NCBI RefSeq assembly: GCF_900105785.1
Contig: NZ_LT629799.1
Coordinates: 744,001 to 808,000, forward strand
DNA length: 64,000 nt
Origin: Microlunatus sagamiharensis
GTDB lineage: Bacteria > Actinomycetota > Actinomycetes > Propionibacteriales > Propionibacteriaceae
Reading direction: 5' to 3'
Shown: in pieces, positions 1-8,348 of the stretch
How the letters are laid out: each line of letters opens with the position of its first letter
Position numbering within the stretch: the first letter of the stretch is position 1
Program-made: the position numbers and the translations under genes
Notes under the pieces: model-generated
Seen by the model: the letters and a program-made list of their open reading frames with translations, nothing else
What the model was told of the DNA's origin: nothing
Database searches by the model: none

Positions 1-1174
1 CGATGAGCAGCATGTAGGGCGCGACGACCCAGTAGTTGGTGTCGTACGCGATCGTGCCCATGAGGCCGAGCCCCGCCGTGAGCAGGACGCCGCCGGACAC
101 GACGAAGGCCTTCCACCGACCGGTCCGGCTGATCACGAGGCCGGAGATGGTCGAGGACAGGAAGAGCCCCGCGATCAGCGGGATCGTCTTGACCCCCGCC
201 ATCGTCGGGGTCTCGCCGCGGGCGAGCTGGAAGTACTGGCTGAGGAACACGGTCGCACCGAACATCGCGATGCCGACGAAGAGGCTGGTCAGCGCGGACA
301 TGACGACCGTGCGGTTGCGGAAGAAGCGCAGGGGGATGATCGGCTCGGGCGCGGTGCGCTCGGCCAGCACGGTCAGGGCGATCAGAGCGACGCCGCCGCC
401 GACCATGAGCCAGGTCTGCCAGGACCACCAGTCGAAGCTCTTGCCGGCGAGCGAGACCCAGATGAGCAGCGAGGAGACGCCCGCCGCCAGCAGGATCGAG
501 CCGAGGTAGTCGATGTGCACCTTGCGCTTGACCACCGGCAGCTTGAGCGTGACCTGGAGGGCGATGAAGGCGGCCACCGCGAACGGGATGCCGACGTAGA
601 AGCACCAGTGCCACGACAGGTGCTGGGTGAGCGCCCCGCCGATCAGCGGGCCACCGACGGTGGCGAGCGCGAAGGTGGCGCCGAGGTAGCCGGAGTACTT
701 GCCGCGCTCGCGCGGCGCGATCATCGAGGCCATGATCACCTGCGCCAGCGCGGTGAGGCCACCACCGCCGATGCCCTGCACGACGCGCATCGTGATCAGC
801 GTGCCCATGTTCTGCGACAGCCCGGCCACGGCGGAGGCGACCACGAAGAGCACGAGCGCGATCTGGACCAGCAGCTTCTTGGAGAAGAGGTCGGAGAGCT
901 TGCCCCAGATCGGGGTCGAGATGGTCGTGGCCAGCAACGCCGCCGTCACCACCCAGGTGTAGCCGGACTCGCTGCCACCGAGGTCGGGGATGATCACCGG
1001 CAGCGCGTTGGACACGACCGTCGAGGACAGGATCGCGACGAACATGCCGAGCAGGAGGCCGGTCAGGGCCTCCAGGATCTGGCGGTGCGACATCGTGAAC
1101 TGCGGAGCGCCGTCGTGCGGAGCGGTCTCCTGGGTGGTCGCCGTGGGTGGGGCGATCGTGGCTGCTTGACTCAT
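1..1174 (-). CDS. MFS drug efflux transporter, DHA2 (EmrB/QacA) family, C-terminus beyond window edge
   Basis: Proton-coupled multidrug exporter of the inner membrane. The gene runs off the left edge, so about 391 N-terminal codons are visible. Translation from the ATG at 1174 gives a short polar tail, then a first helix around residues 35-60 (LTGLLLGMFVAILSST), which is typical of 14-helix DHA2 carriers. Motif A follows (GKLSDLFSKK, about residues 93-102). The ATG overlaps the stop codon of the upstream marR-type gene (ATGA), so the two are co-transcribed and translationally coupled. The usual logic of such pairs is repression by the MarR protein, relieved by the exported compound. The substrate cannot be told from sequence. 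The family call is firm. Confidence 0.9.
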   Translation of the reverse strand, partial: MSQAATIAPPTATTQETAPHDGAPQFTMSHRQILEALTGLLLGMFVAILSSTVVSNALPVIIPDLGGSESGYTWVVTAALLATTISTPIWGKLSDLFSKKLLVQIALVLFVVASAVAGLSQNMGTLITMRVVQGIGGGGLTALAQVIMASMIAPRERGKYSGYLGATFALATVGGPLIGGALTQHLSWHWCFYVGIPFAVAAFIALQVTLKLPVVKRKVHIDYLGSILLAAGVSSLLIWVSLAGKSFDWWSWQTWLMVGGGVALIALTVLAERTAPEPIIPLRFFRNRTVVMSALTSLFVGIAMFGATVFLSQYFQLARGETPTMAGVKTIPLIAGLFLSSTISGLVISRTGRWKAFVVSGGVLLTAGLGLMGTIAYDTNYWVVAPYMLLI

Positions 1175-1632
1175 GATTCCTTCGTTTCGGTGTTCCGGCC
1201 GGCGGGCGGCTGTTCGTACGCCGCGACGCTGCGGGTGAAGCGGTCGAGCAGGGAGACGAGCGCGGCGACCTCGTCGTCGCCCCAGTGGTCGAGGCGTTCG
1301 GCCAGCCCGGCGCTGAGCGCGGCCCTGCGCCGCTCGAGCTCGGCCGCACCCTCCTCGGTCAGGCCGATGCGGCGGCTGCGGGCGTCCCGGCTGTCGGTCT
1401 CGGCGGCCACCAGCGCGAGCCGGCGGAGGGAGGCCAGCTGTCGGCTGACGGTGGACCCGGTGAGCCCGAGGTCACGGGCGAGGTCGGACTGGCTCGGCTG
1501 ACCGAGCCGTTCGACCGCGTCGAGCAGGAGCACGCCCGGCGTCATCGACGGGCCCCGGACGAGGTCGCGCTCGACCTTGACCAGCCCCGCCAGGGTGCCG
1601 ACCAGCTCGTCGCAGGCCGTCACCGTCGCCAC
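1171..1632 (-). CDS. MarR-family transcriptional regulator
   Basis: A 153-residue winged-helix regulator, normal length for MarR. The helix-turn-helix occupies roughly residues 48-75 (SQSDLARDLGLTGSTVSRQL) and is followed by a wing containing DSRDARSRRIGLTEEG, the characteristic D-x-R-(A)-x-x-(I/L)-x-L-T pattern. It overlaps the DHA2 exporter start by four bases and is the first gene of that two-gene operon. It probably represses its own operon by binding the dyad at 1695-1711 upstream. The effector ligand is unknown. The start is a GTG-type or ATG-type codon at 1632, and no better start was seen. Confidence 0.9.
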   Translation of the reverse strand: MATVTACDELVGTLAGLVKVERDLVRGPSMTPGVLLLDAVERLGQPSQSDLARDLGLTGSTVSRQLASLRRLALVAAETDSRDARSRRIGLTEEGAAELERRRAALSAGLAERLDHWGDDEVAALVSLLDRFTRSVAAYEQPPAGRNTETKES

Positions 1633-1694
1633 CTACGCCTCCCCCGGGGTCGAGCGCGGGCTGGGCCCGCGTCTGCCTGACGTGCTGATCCTCC

Positions 1695-1711
1695 GCATAT
1701 CCGCACTATGC
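1695..1711. promoter_or_regulatory. Candidate MarR operator (inverted repeat)
   Basis: Perfect 5-bp dyad GCATA-7 nt-TATGC in an unusually AT-rich stretch between the divergent marR and tetR genes. The centre-to-centre spacing and position fit an autoregulatory MarR site, but binding is inferred only from location. Confidence 0.4.
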
Positions 1712-1807
1712 AAACTGTAACTCAAGAGGAGGAATTCCCTCCGCTTTGCGACGTCGATCACGATTCTGGTCGGACGTGCGCGGCGAGACAGGGCAGAGTG
1801 GGTGATC

Positions 1808-2449
1808 GTGAGCCAGGCGTCCCGGATCCCGCTGCGGGCCGACGCCGCCCGCAACCTGCGCCGGATCCTGACGGCCGCCGCCGAGGCCTTCGCCGAGCAG
1901 GGCGGCGACGTGGCCATGGAGGAGGTCGCCCGTCGGGCCGGCGTGGGGGTCGGGACCCTCTACCGGCGCTTCCCCGACCGCGAGGCGCTCGTCGTCGCGG
2001 TCGTCCGTGACAGCTTCCAGACCCTCGTCGACACCATGCGCGAGGCTCAGCAGCAGGAGCCGCGGGCCTGGGACGCGCTGGTGCGGAGCATGAGCCACTC
2101 CCAGGAGCTGCGGCTCTCCACGCCCCCGAGCGGTCCGCTCGCGGCCCCGTCCCGCGCCGCGCTCGTGGCCGACCCGGTCATCCGTGGTCTCCGTGACGAC
2201 TTCGTCGAGGTCCTCGAGCAGCTGGTCGAGCGGGCGCAGGCCGAGGGCGACCTGCGCGACGACGTCGGCGCTGGCGACGTGGCCCAGCTCTTCGCCCTCG
2301 TCGTCAAGGCGGGGCGTCCCGGCGGCGGGCGCGGCGCCGACCTCGCGTCGGGCCGGGCCCTCGCCGTGGTCCTCGACGGGCTGCGGACGGGTGGACGCAC
2401 CACGCTGCCCGGCCGGCCCCTGGCCCCCGGGGACCTCGCCCGGCCCTGA
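1808..2449 (+). CDS. TetR-family transcriptional regulator
   Basis: A regulator of about 213 residues with an N-terminal TetR helix-turn-helix: RNLRRILTAAAEAFAEQG followed by VARRAGVGVGTLYRRFPDRE, a very strong match to the family's recognition helix. The C-terminal ligand domain is of the SbtR-like type often found in actinobacteria. Two GTG starts are possible, 1802 and 1808. The second is preferred because a GGGTGA purine stretch lies just before it. The gene is divergent from the MarR/efflux operon and followed by a convergent ferredoxin gene, so its target is not obvious. It may control itself or the neighbouring exporter. Confidence 0.88.
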   Translation: MSQASRIPLRADAARNLRRILTAAAEAFAEQGGDVAMEEVARRAGVGVGTLYRRFPDREALVVAVVRDSFQTLVDTMREAQQQEPRAWDALVRSMSHSQELRLSTPPSGPLAAPSRAALVADPVIRGLRDDFVEVLEQLVERAQAEGDLRDDVGAGDVAQLFALVVKAGRPGGGRGADLASGRALAVVLDGLRTGGRTTLPGRPLAPGDLARP

Positions 2450-2474
2450 CGGCGGCCGCCCGGCGCGGATCGGC

Positions 2475-2903
2475 TCAGGAGCGGCCGATCTCCTCCTCGA
2501 GCTCGTGCCGGTTGAGCCGGCTCGGGCGGAAGGCGCGCAGGTCCACCAGGACGGGTTCGGTCGCCACGCCCGGGCCCCCGGCCCCGACCCAGTCGACCAG
2601 CGCGGCCGTGGTGGCCTCGTCGAGCACCTCGCCGACCCAGACGGCTGCCCCGCCACGCTCGAGCCCGCTGGTGCCCGGGACGACCACGACCACGTTCGAG
2701 TGGTCGCAGGCGTCCAGGCACGTGCTGCTGACGACCCGGGTCGAGCCCGGGTCGACCTCGTCGCGGAGGCGCCGCAGCTGGGCGCGGTGGTCGAAGCCGG
2801 GGTGCTTGGTCCGGTTGCCGCAGTCGCCGCCGCGGCACACCACGACGACCTGGCGGTCGTCGACGTCGGACGCCGGGGTCCGTCGGCGCTGGCGTCGGCT
2901 CAT
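2475..2903 (-). CDS. Thioredoxin-like [2Fe-2S] ferredoxin domain protein
   Basis: Small soluble protein (142 residues from the ATG at 2903) of the (2Fe-2S) thioredoxin-like ferredoxin group. Two cysteine pairs are visible, CRGGDC near the N-terminus and CLDAC about 40 residues later, as expected for ligands of one [2Fe-2S] cluster. The start at 2903 was chosen because AGGACGGACC precedes it; the upstream extension is Pro/Arg-rich and looks non-coding. Homologues are usually annotated only as ferredoxin-like or cobalt-chelatase-associated ferredoxins. The redox partner is not indicated by the neighbours (a TetR regulator and NhaA). Confidence 0.8.
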   Translation of the reverse strand: MSRRQRRRTPASDVDDRQVVVVCRGGDCGNRTKHPGFDHRAQLRRLRDEVDPGSTRVVSSTCLDACDHSNVVVVVPGTSGLERGGAAVWVGEVLDEATTAALVDWVGAGGPGVATEPVLVDLRAFRPSRLNRHELEEEIGRS

Positions 2904-3130
2904 CGAGGTCCGTCCTGGTCGGGGAGCGGGGCTCCTCGCGGGTCGGGGCGGCGGCCTCGACGGGGCAGGGGCCATGGTGCCTGCCCCGGCCGGCCCGCCG
3001 CCCGGGCGTCCGTCGTCGGCCGCGCGTGGTGTCCACGACCGGTCGCCGACCCGCTCCTAGCGCCTACGATGGCTCGCGGTGTGCCGGGAAGTCTGGTCGG
3101 CGTGGTTTCAACGACCCCTCCGGAGGCACC

Positions 3131-4447
3131 ATGAGCACCCCTACCCGTCCGAGCAGCGTCTTCCCCCGCGGGTCCTGGGCCGAGGCGTCCCGGATCGCCG
3201 CCGTGCTGCGGGGCGAGACCGTGGGTGGGGCGCTCCTGCTCGGCGCGACGGTCGTCGCGCTCGTCTGGGCCAACTCGCCGTGGTCGGCCGCGTACGCGGG
3301 CCTGCGCGACCTCGAGGTCGGGCCGGCCGCCCTGCACCTCGACCTGAGCCTCGGCACCTGGGCGGCGGACGGGCTGCTGGCGATCTTCTTCTTCGTGGCG
3401 GGCCTGGAGCTCAAGCGCGAGTTCGTCGCCGGCGACCTGCGTGATCCCCGGCGGGCCGCCCTGCCCGTCGTGGCGGCCGTCGGTGGCATGGCCGTGCCGG
3501 CCCTGGTCTTCGTCCTGGTCAACCTCCGCACGGGCTCCGGAGCCCTGGCCGGCTGGGCCATCCCGACGGCGACGGACATCGCCTTCGCGCTGGCGGTGCT
3601 CGCGGTGGTCAGCACCCACCTGCCGAGCGGGCTGCGGACCTTCCTGCTCACCCTCGCGGTGGTCGACGACCTGCTGGCCATCACGATCATCGCGCTCTTC
3701 TACACCCGCGAGCTCCACCCGCTGATGCTGCTGCTCGCGCTCGTCCCGCTCGCGGCCTTCGGGCTGCTGGTCCAGAAGCGGGTGCGGTCCTGGTGGCTGC
3801 TCGTACCGCTCGCCGTCGTGACGTGGGCCCTCGTGCACGCCTCGGGGGTGCACGCGACGGTCGCCGGTGTCCTGCTGGCCTTCACGGTGCCGGTGATCCG
3901 CAGCCGTGCGGCCGGCGGGCCGGAGGCGGGACCCGGCATGGCCGAGCACTTCGAGCACCTGGTCCGGCCGCTGTCGAGCGGCTTCGCGGTGCCGGTCTTC
4001 GCCTTCTTCGCCGCGGGCGTGACGGTCGGCGGGGTCTCCGGGCTCACCGAGTCGCTGTCCGACACGGTGGCGATCGGCATCGTCCTCGGGCTGCTCCTGG
4101 GCAAGACGGTCGGTGTCTTCGGCGCCACCTACCTGATGGCGCGCTTCACGCGGGCCTCGCTGGACGAGGACCTCTCCTGGGTCGACGTCGCCGGCCTCGC
4201 GGTCCTCGCCGGCATCGGGTTCACGGTGTCGCTGCTGATCGGCGAGCTCGCGTACGGCAGCGGCAGCGAGCGCGACGAGCACGTCAAGGTCGGCGTCCTG
4301 CTCGGTTCGTTGCTCTCGGCGCTCGTCGCCGCGGTCGTGCTGCGCCTGCGGAACCGGGTCTACCGCCGGCTGTGCGAGGCCGAGGAGCTCGACAGCGACG
4401 CCGACGGGACGCCGGACGTGTACGAGGTGCCCGGCAAGAGCGTCTGA
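3131..4447 (+). CDS. nhaA: Na+/H+ antiporter NhaA
   Basis: Integral membrane sodium/proton antiporter that exports Na+ in exchange for H+ at alkaline pH or high salt. The protein has 438 residues. Family signatures are clear: [13 protein letters not shown] in an early helix, [12 protein letters not shown] containing the conserved Asp of the TDIAF motif, and [10 protein letters not shown] carrying the paired Asp residues that bind cation and proton. The ATG at 3131 has a perfect GGAGG at 3122-3126. A TACGAT box near 3065 may be its -10 element. The C-terminal tail is hydrophilic and acidic. It is transcribed alone and faces the GH3 gene, with a strong terminator hairpin between them. Confidence 0.96.
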   Translation: MSTPTRPSSVFPRGSWAEASRIAAVLRGETVGGALLLGATVVALVWANSPWSAAYAGLRDLEVGPAALHLDLSLGTWAADGLLAIFFFVAGLELKREFVAGDLRDPRRAALPVVAAVGGMAVPALVFVLVNLRTGSGALAGWAIPTATDIAFALAVLAVVSTHLPSGLRTFLLTLAVVDDLLAITIIALFYTRELHPLMLLLALVPLAAFGLLVQKRVRSWWLLVPLAVVTWALVHASGVHATVAGVLLAFTVPVIRSRAAGGPEAGPGMAEHFEHLVRPLSSGFAVPVFAFFAAGVTVGGVSGLTESLSDTVAIGIVLGLLLGKTVGVFGATYLMARFTRASLDEDLSWVDVAGLAVLAGIGFTVSLLIGELAYGSGSERDEHVKVGVLLGSLLSALVAAVVLRLRNRVYRRLCEAEELDSDADGTPDVYEVPGKSV

Positions 4448-4518
4448 GCCCGGGGTCCCGGAGGCGCGGAGGTCGTCCCCGAGCGGCCGGGCGCCGGGCG
4501 GTGCGCCCTCCGTGACGA

Positions 4519-4548
4519 CGGGGCGGTGGGTTGCTGCCCACCGCCCCG
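4519..4548. terminator. Bidirectional terminator between nhaA and GH3 gene
   Basis: Perfect 12-bp stem (CGGGGCGGTGGG paired with CCCACCGCCCCG) with a 6-nt loop (TTGCTG), located between two converging genes. There is no clear U-tract, as is common in GC-rich actinobacteria. Confidence 0.7.
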
Positions 4549-4565
4549 CCGGTCCTACCGACCGG

Positions 4566-7295
4566 TCAGGAGACCGTCACGGTCTTGCTGAGCGGCGTCG
4601 AGCTGACGGAGGTGCCGACCTTGAAGGTCCGCTTCCCGCTGCCCAGGACCCACTGCTGCGTCCTCGTGCTCCACGAGGAGAGCTCCCGGGCGGAGACGGT
4701 CATCGAGAGCCGGGTGGAGGCTCCGGGCTCGAGGTCCGCCCGCGCGAACTGCACCAGGCTCCGCTTCGTCTGCTGGACGGACTTCGGCAGACCCTTGGCC
4801 GTGCCCACGTAGACCTGGGCGACGGTCGCGCCGCGCTTCTTGCCGGTGTTCTTCACCTTGACCGACACGGTCACGGTGCCGTCGCCGGCCGGGGTGACCG
4901 TCAGCCCGGACAGCGCGAACTTCGTGTAGGACAGCCCGTGGCCGAAGGGGAAGAGCGGCTTGACGCCCTTGTCGACGTACCAGCGGTAGCCCATGTCGAG
5001 GCCCTCCGACCAGAGGATCTGGCCGTCGTCCCCGACCGACCGCTCGGGGTGGCCGGCGAACGGGGTCTTCTTGTTGCTGGCCGGGAAGGTCATCGGCAGC
5101 TTGGCGCTGGGGTTGGCCTCCCCGTACAGCAGGTCGGCCGTCGCCGTGCCGCCCTCCTGGCCCGGGTACCACATCTCGAGCACCGAGCGGACGTCGCGCA
5201 GCCACGGCATCAGGACGGCTCCGTCGGTGTTCAGGACCACGACCGTGTTCGGGTTGGCGGCGGCGACCTTCTTGACCAGCGCGTCCTGGTCGGGCCCGAG
5301 CGTGCCGACGTCACCGGCGGTGGTCGTCGTGTTGGCGTCGTCGACGAACACCACGGCGGTGCTGGCTCCACGCGCGGCCTTGACCGCGGCCTTGACGTCC
5401 GCGTCGTGCGCGGCCCAGGCGAAGCGGAAGCCGGGCGCGGCAGCCGTGTTGGTCGCCGGGGTGTAGGTGAGCTTGATGGAGTGCGGGCCCTTGGTGAGCG
5501 GCACCGAGGCGCCGCCGTTGTCGAGGCCGAGGTACTGGCCGTTGACGGTGGGTCCGTTGGGGTAGGTGTTCTGGAGGATCGTCGAGGGCGCGGTGAGCGT
5601 CTGCGCCACCCCGTCCAGCGTCAGCGTCGAGTTGACCGCCGCGCCACGTCCGCCGCCCTGCTGCAACCCGGGGTTGATGCCCTGGTTGTAGCCGGCCGGG
5701 TCACCCGTCTGCGCGCCGGCCGGGCGCTGGAGCCACAGCGAGTAGGTGTCGGCGGCCGGGGTGTTCAGGTAGCCGGTCCAGGTGTAGGTGTGCCCCTTGA
5801 CCAGGCCCGCCTGCTTGCCCGGCAGGGTCGCGTCGACGGTGGTGGCGACGACCTTCCCCTCGGCGTCGGTCTCGACCCGGGTGAGACCCGCCGTCGTGCC
5901 CGCCTCCGTGGTCGTGAGGGCGGTCGACGGGACGGTCTTGCCGACGCGGTCGATGCCCGGCGCGTACGTGATCGTCGCGTTGCCGGCGTCCTGGCGCAGC
6001 ACGTCGAGCGGGCTGATGTTGTTGCGCTGGCCGAAGCCGCGGGCACGCTCGCCGTTCGGGGCGGCGGGCATGAGGTCGGCGGTCGGTCCGACCACGGCGA
6101 TCTCGGACTTGCGCGTCCGCTTGAGGGGCAGGGTGCTGCCCTCGTTCTTCAGCAGGACGCCGGTCTCCTCGGCCAGCTCCCGGGCGAGCCGGTTGCCTGC
6201 CGCCTCGTCGACCTGGCCGTCCGCCGGGCTCGCCGTCCGCGGCGGCACGCCGGTCTTGGCGGTGCTGGGGTAGGTGCTGTCGTCCAGCAGGCCGAAGCGC
6301 TGGTACTGGTAGAGGACGCGGGCGTCGGCGCTGTCGAGCGCGTCGGCGTAGCGCTTGTCGAAGGCGCTCGAGCCGGGGTCGACGAGCGGCTTCAGCTTCG
6401 CCGACGTCAGGTTGGACGTGGCGAACTCCTGGTCCATGCCCTGGAGGAGGTCGCTGGTGGCGTGCGAGCCGCCGTAGTCGCTGGTGACGAAGCCCTTGAA
6501 GTCCCACTGCGCCTTGAGGATGTCGTTCAGCCCGCCGGAGTTCTGGCAGGCGTAGTCGGGCTGGTCCTCGAAGCCGGCGATCTGGTAGATCGCGTACGAG
6601 CACATCAAGGAGCTGACCTGGCCCTGCTTGACCGCGGCCTCGTACGGCGGGAGGTACAGCTGGCGGGCGGCCTGGTCGTTGACCACCGACGTCGCGTTCT
6701 GGTTCTGCCCGTCGTAGAAGGCGAAGTGCTTGACCTGCGAGAGCAGGCCCTGGCTCTGGATGCCGTTGATCTCGGTCTGCCCCATCTCCGCGGAGACGAA
6801 GGGGTCCTCACCGTTGGTCGTCATGTTGCGCTGCCAGGTGGGGAAGCGGGCGAGGTCGATCTGGGGACCGTAGACGAGGTCGACGTCCAGCGCGCGGCCC
6901 TCCTGGCCGACGGCCTGCCCGAAGCGGGAGAAGGCGTCGCGGTCGAACGACCCGGCCAGCCCGAGGCGTCCCGGGTAGGCGGTGGCGTCCTTGTAGACGT
7001 TGATGCCCTGCGCGTCGGCCTCGCGGAAGTCCGGCACGCCGAGGCGTGGCACGCCGAGGATGATGCCGGCCGAGCCGTGCGGGTCGGGGTCGGTGCCGCC
7101 GTGCACGAGCTGCAGCTTCTCGTCGACCGACATCGCCGAGAGCAGGTAGTCCACGGTCGCGGTCCGTGGGGCCCCGGTGACGATCGGCGGTGACGTGGCG
7201 CCGTCGGGCGCGGCCAGCGCGGTCGAGGTCAGCCCGGACAGCGCGATGGCTGCGCACCCGGTCGCGGCGAGGAGCCGCCGTCGAGCAGTGGTCAT
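4566..7295 (-). CDS. Secreted glycoside hydrolase family 3 (beta-glucosidase-like) with PA14-like insert
   Basis: Exported glycosidase of 909 residues. From the ATG at 7295 the N-terminus is a signal peptide (TTARRRLLAATGCAAIAL... ending near ALAAPDG). The catalytic (alpha/beta)8 domain includes VKHFAFYDGQ, and the nucleophile Asp lies in GFVTSDYGG, the GH3 signature. An alpha/beta sandwich domain follows and is interrupted by a PA14-like module (GHTYTWTGYLNTPAADTYSL). The C-terminus carries the fibronectin-III-like domain usual for beta-glucosidases (KVKNTGKKRGATVAQVYVG). Upstream purines AGAGAGG support the start. Substrate may be a beta-glucoside or a related plant or microbial oligosaccharide. 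It is monocistronic, and a dyad at 7310-7343 lies directly upstream. Confidence 0.9.
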   Translation of the reverse strand: MTTARRRLLAATGCAAIALSGLTSTALAAPDGATSPPIVTGAPRTATVDYLLSAMSVDEKLQLVHGGTDPDPHGSAGIILGVPRLGVPDFREADAQGINVYKDATAYPGRLGLAGSFDRDAFSRFGQAVGQEGRALDVDLVYGPQIDLARFPTWQRNMTTNGEDPFVSAEMGQTEINGIQSQGLLSQVKHFAFYDGQNQNATSVVNDQAARQLYLPPYEAAVKQGQVSSLMCSYAIYQIAGFEDQPDYACQNSGGLNDILKAQWDFKGFVTSDYGGSHATSDLLQGMDQEFATSNLTSAKLKPLVDPGSSAFDKRYADALDSADARVLYQYQRFGLLDDSTYPSTAKTGVPPRTASPADGQVDEAAGNRLARELAEETGVLLKNEGSTLPLKRTRKSEIAVVGPTADLMPAAPNGERARGFGQRNNISPLDVLRQDAGNATITYAPGIDRVGKTVPSTALTTTEAGTTAGLTRVETDAEGKVVATTVDATLPGKQAGLVKGHTYTWTGYLNTPAADTYSLWLQRPAGAQTGDPAGYNQGINPGLQQGGGRGAAVNSTLTLDGVAQTLTAPSTILQNTYPNGPTVNGQYLGLDNGGASVPLTKGPHSIKLTYTPATNTAAAPGFRFAWAAHDADVKAAVKAARGASTAVVFVDDANTTTTAGDVGTLGPDQDALVKKVAAANPNTVVVLNTDGAVLMPWLRDVRSVLEMWYPGQEGGTATADLLYGEANPSAKLPMTFPASNKKTPFAGHPERSVGDDGQILWSEGLDMGYRWYVDKGVKPLFPFGHGLSYTKFALSGLTVTPAGDGTVTVSVKVKNTGKKRGATVAQVYVGTAKGLPKSVQQTKRSLVQFARADLEPGASTRLSMTVSARELSSWSTRTQQWVLGSGKRTFKVGTSVSSTPLSKTVTVS

Positions 7296-7309
7296 GAAGG
7301 TTGTCGCCT

Positions 7310-7343
7310 CTCTGCAACAAGTATGAGTAAAACCTTTGCAGAG
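7310..7343. promoter_or_regulatory. Inverted repeat upstream of GH3 gene
   Basis: Arms CTCTGCAA (7310-7317) and TTGCAGAG (7336-7343) are perfect complements separated by 18 bp of AT-rich DNA. This is the only AT-rich patch between the divergent GH3 and rhodopsin genes. It probably holds promoter elements and a regulator site. No regulator can be assigned. Confidence 0.4.
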
Positions 7344-7505
7344 GCTATGAATCTTCATCTCGGCCGTCAATGGTCGAGCCGCCCATCACCGGAGGTGATG
7401 AGGGCATCGCCAGATCACGGCTTCTGCGGCGTCGTCGGTGAGACCAGGCTCGACCCGTGCGGCGCGCAGCGCGCCGCCTCCGTCGGGAAGGATCCCATCA
7501 CGCTC

Positions 7506-8348
7506 ATGGAGAGCAGCCTCGTCTACAGCCAGTCCCAGTGGGACATCGTGCTGGCCAGCTTCGTGCTGGCCGGCTTCGCGCTGTTCGCCACCTTCGTCTA
7601 CCTGCTCGCCACCCGCAGGGAGCTCTCGCCGCGCTACCGGCCCGCCGGGTCGGCCGGCGCGCTCATCGGCCTCGTCGCCTCGGCCGCGTACCTGCTGCTC
7701 ACGGTGTCGTGGCTCAGCGGCTTCGACTTCGACCGGTCCACCGCGACCTTCCACCCGTCGGACTCGGTGCTGCAGTTCCGCAACGCCTACCGCTACGTCG
7801 ACTGGGCCGTGACGGTGCCGCTGCTCACCTTCGAGCTGCTCTTCGTCTCGACGCTCACCGGCGCCCGGGCGCGCAAGAACCGGCTGGTCCTCGGTGCGCT
7901 CGCCTTCCTCATGATCGCCACCGGTTTCCTCGGCGCCGACACCTTCAACAGCACCACCGGGCGTCTCGTCTGGGGCCTGGTCTCCACGGTCTTCTTCGTC
8001 CCGCTCTACGTGACCCTGCTGCGGACCGCCTTCCGCTCCGCCCGTGAGCTGGGCGAGCCGGCGGGGCCGTCCCTGCGGCGCGCCGGGCTGATGCTGTCCT
8101 GGACCTGGGGCGTCTACCCGCTCGCGTACTGCATCCCGTTCTTCTTCGCCGACTCGCCCGGCTGGGTGGTCGCCGCGCAGCTCGCCTTCACCCTGACCGA
8201 CATCGCCGCCAAGGTCGGCTACGGCTTCTTCATCCACGCGGTCGCCAAGGCGCGCACGGCGCTCGACGTGTCCGCCGGCGAGACGGTCCACCCCGAGGAC
8301 GTCTACGTCGACCAGGTCAAGGTGGCCGACGCCCGCCTGGTGGCGTGA
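7506..8348 (+). CDS. Light-driven proton pump rhodopsin (proteorhodopsin/xanthorhodopsin-like)
   Basis: Seven-helix retinal protein, 280 residues. Helix C reads YRYVDWAVTVPLLTFE, giving R96, proton acceptor D99, T103 and proton donor E110. This is the DTE pattern of outward proton pumps. The second counter-ion D232 and the Schiff-base lysine K236 lie in LTDIAAKVGYG (helix G). Leucine at position 107 corresponds to the green-tuned state of proteorhodopsin. Helix B (residues 50-72) contains no histidine, so the acceptor-linked His of proteorhodopsin and xanthorhodopsin seems missing. The ATG at 7506 follows GGGAAGGA with a rather long 13-nt gap. Its stop overlaps the start of the retinal-forming enzyme gene, so the light pump and its chromophore supply are coupled. 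Confidence 0.95.
   Translation: MESSLVYSQSQWDIVLASFVLAGFALFATFVYLLATRRELSPRYRPAGSAGALIGLVASAAYLLLTVSWLSGFDFDRSTATFHPSDSVLQFRNAYRYVDWAVTVPLLTFELLFVSTLTGARARKNRLVLGALAFLMIATGFLGADTFNSTTGRLVWGLVSTVFFVPLYVTLLRTAFRSARELGEPAGPSLRRAGLMLSWTWGVYPLAYCIPFFFADSPGWVVAAQLAFTLTDIAAKVGYGFFIHAVAKARTALDVSAGETVHPEDVYVDQVKVADARLVA

Noticed and set aside
4512-7193. Plus-strand frame of about 890 codons opposite the GH3 gene
   Set aside because: Antisense shadow with Arg/Gly/Val-rich composition and no recognisable domain.
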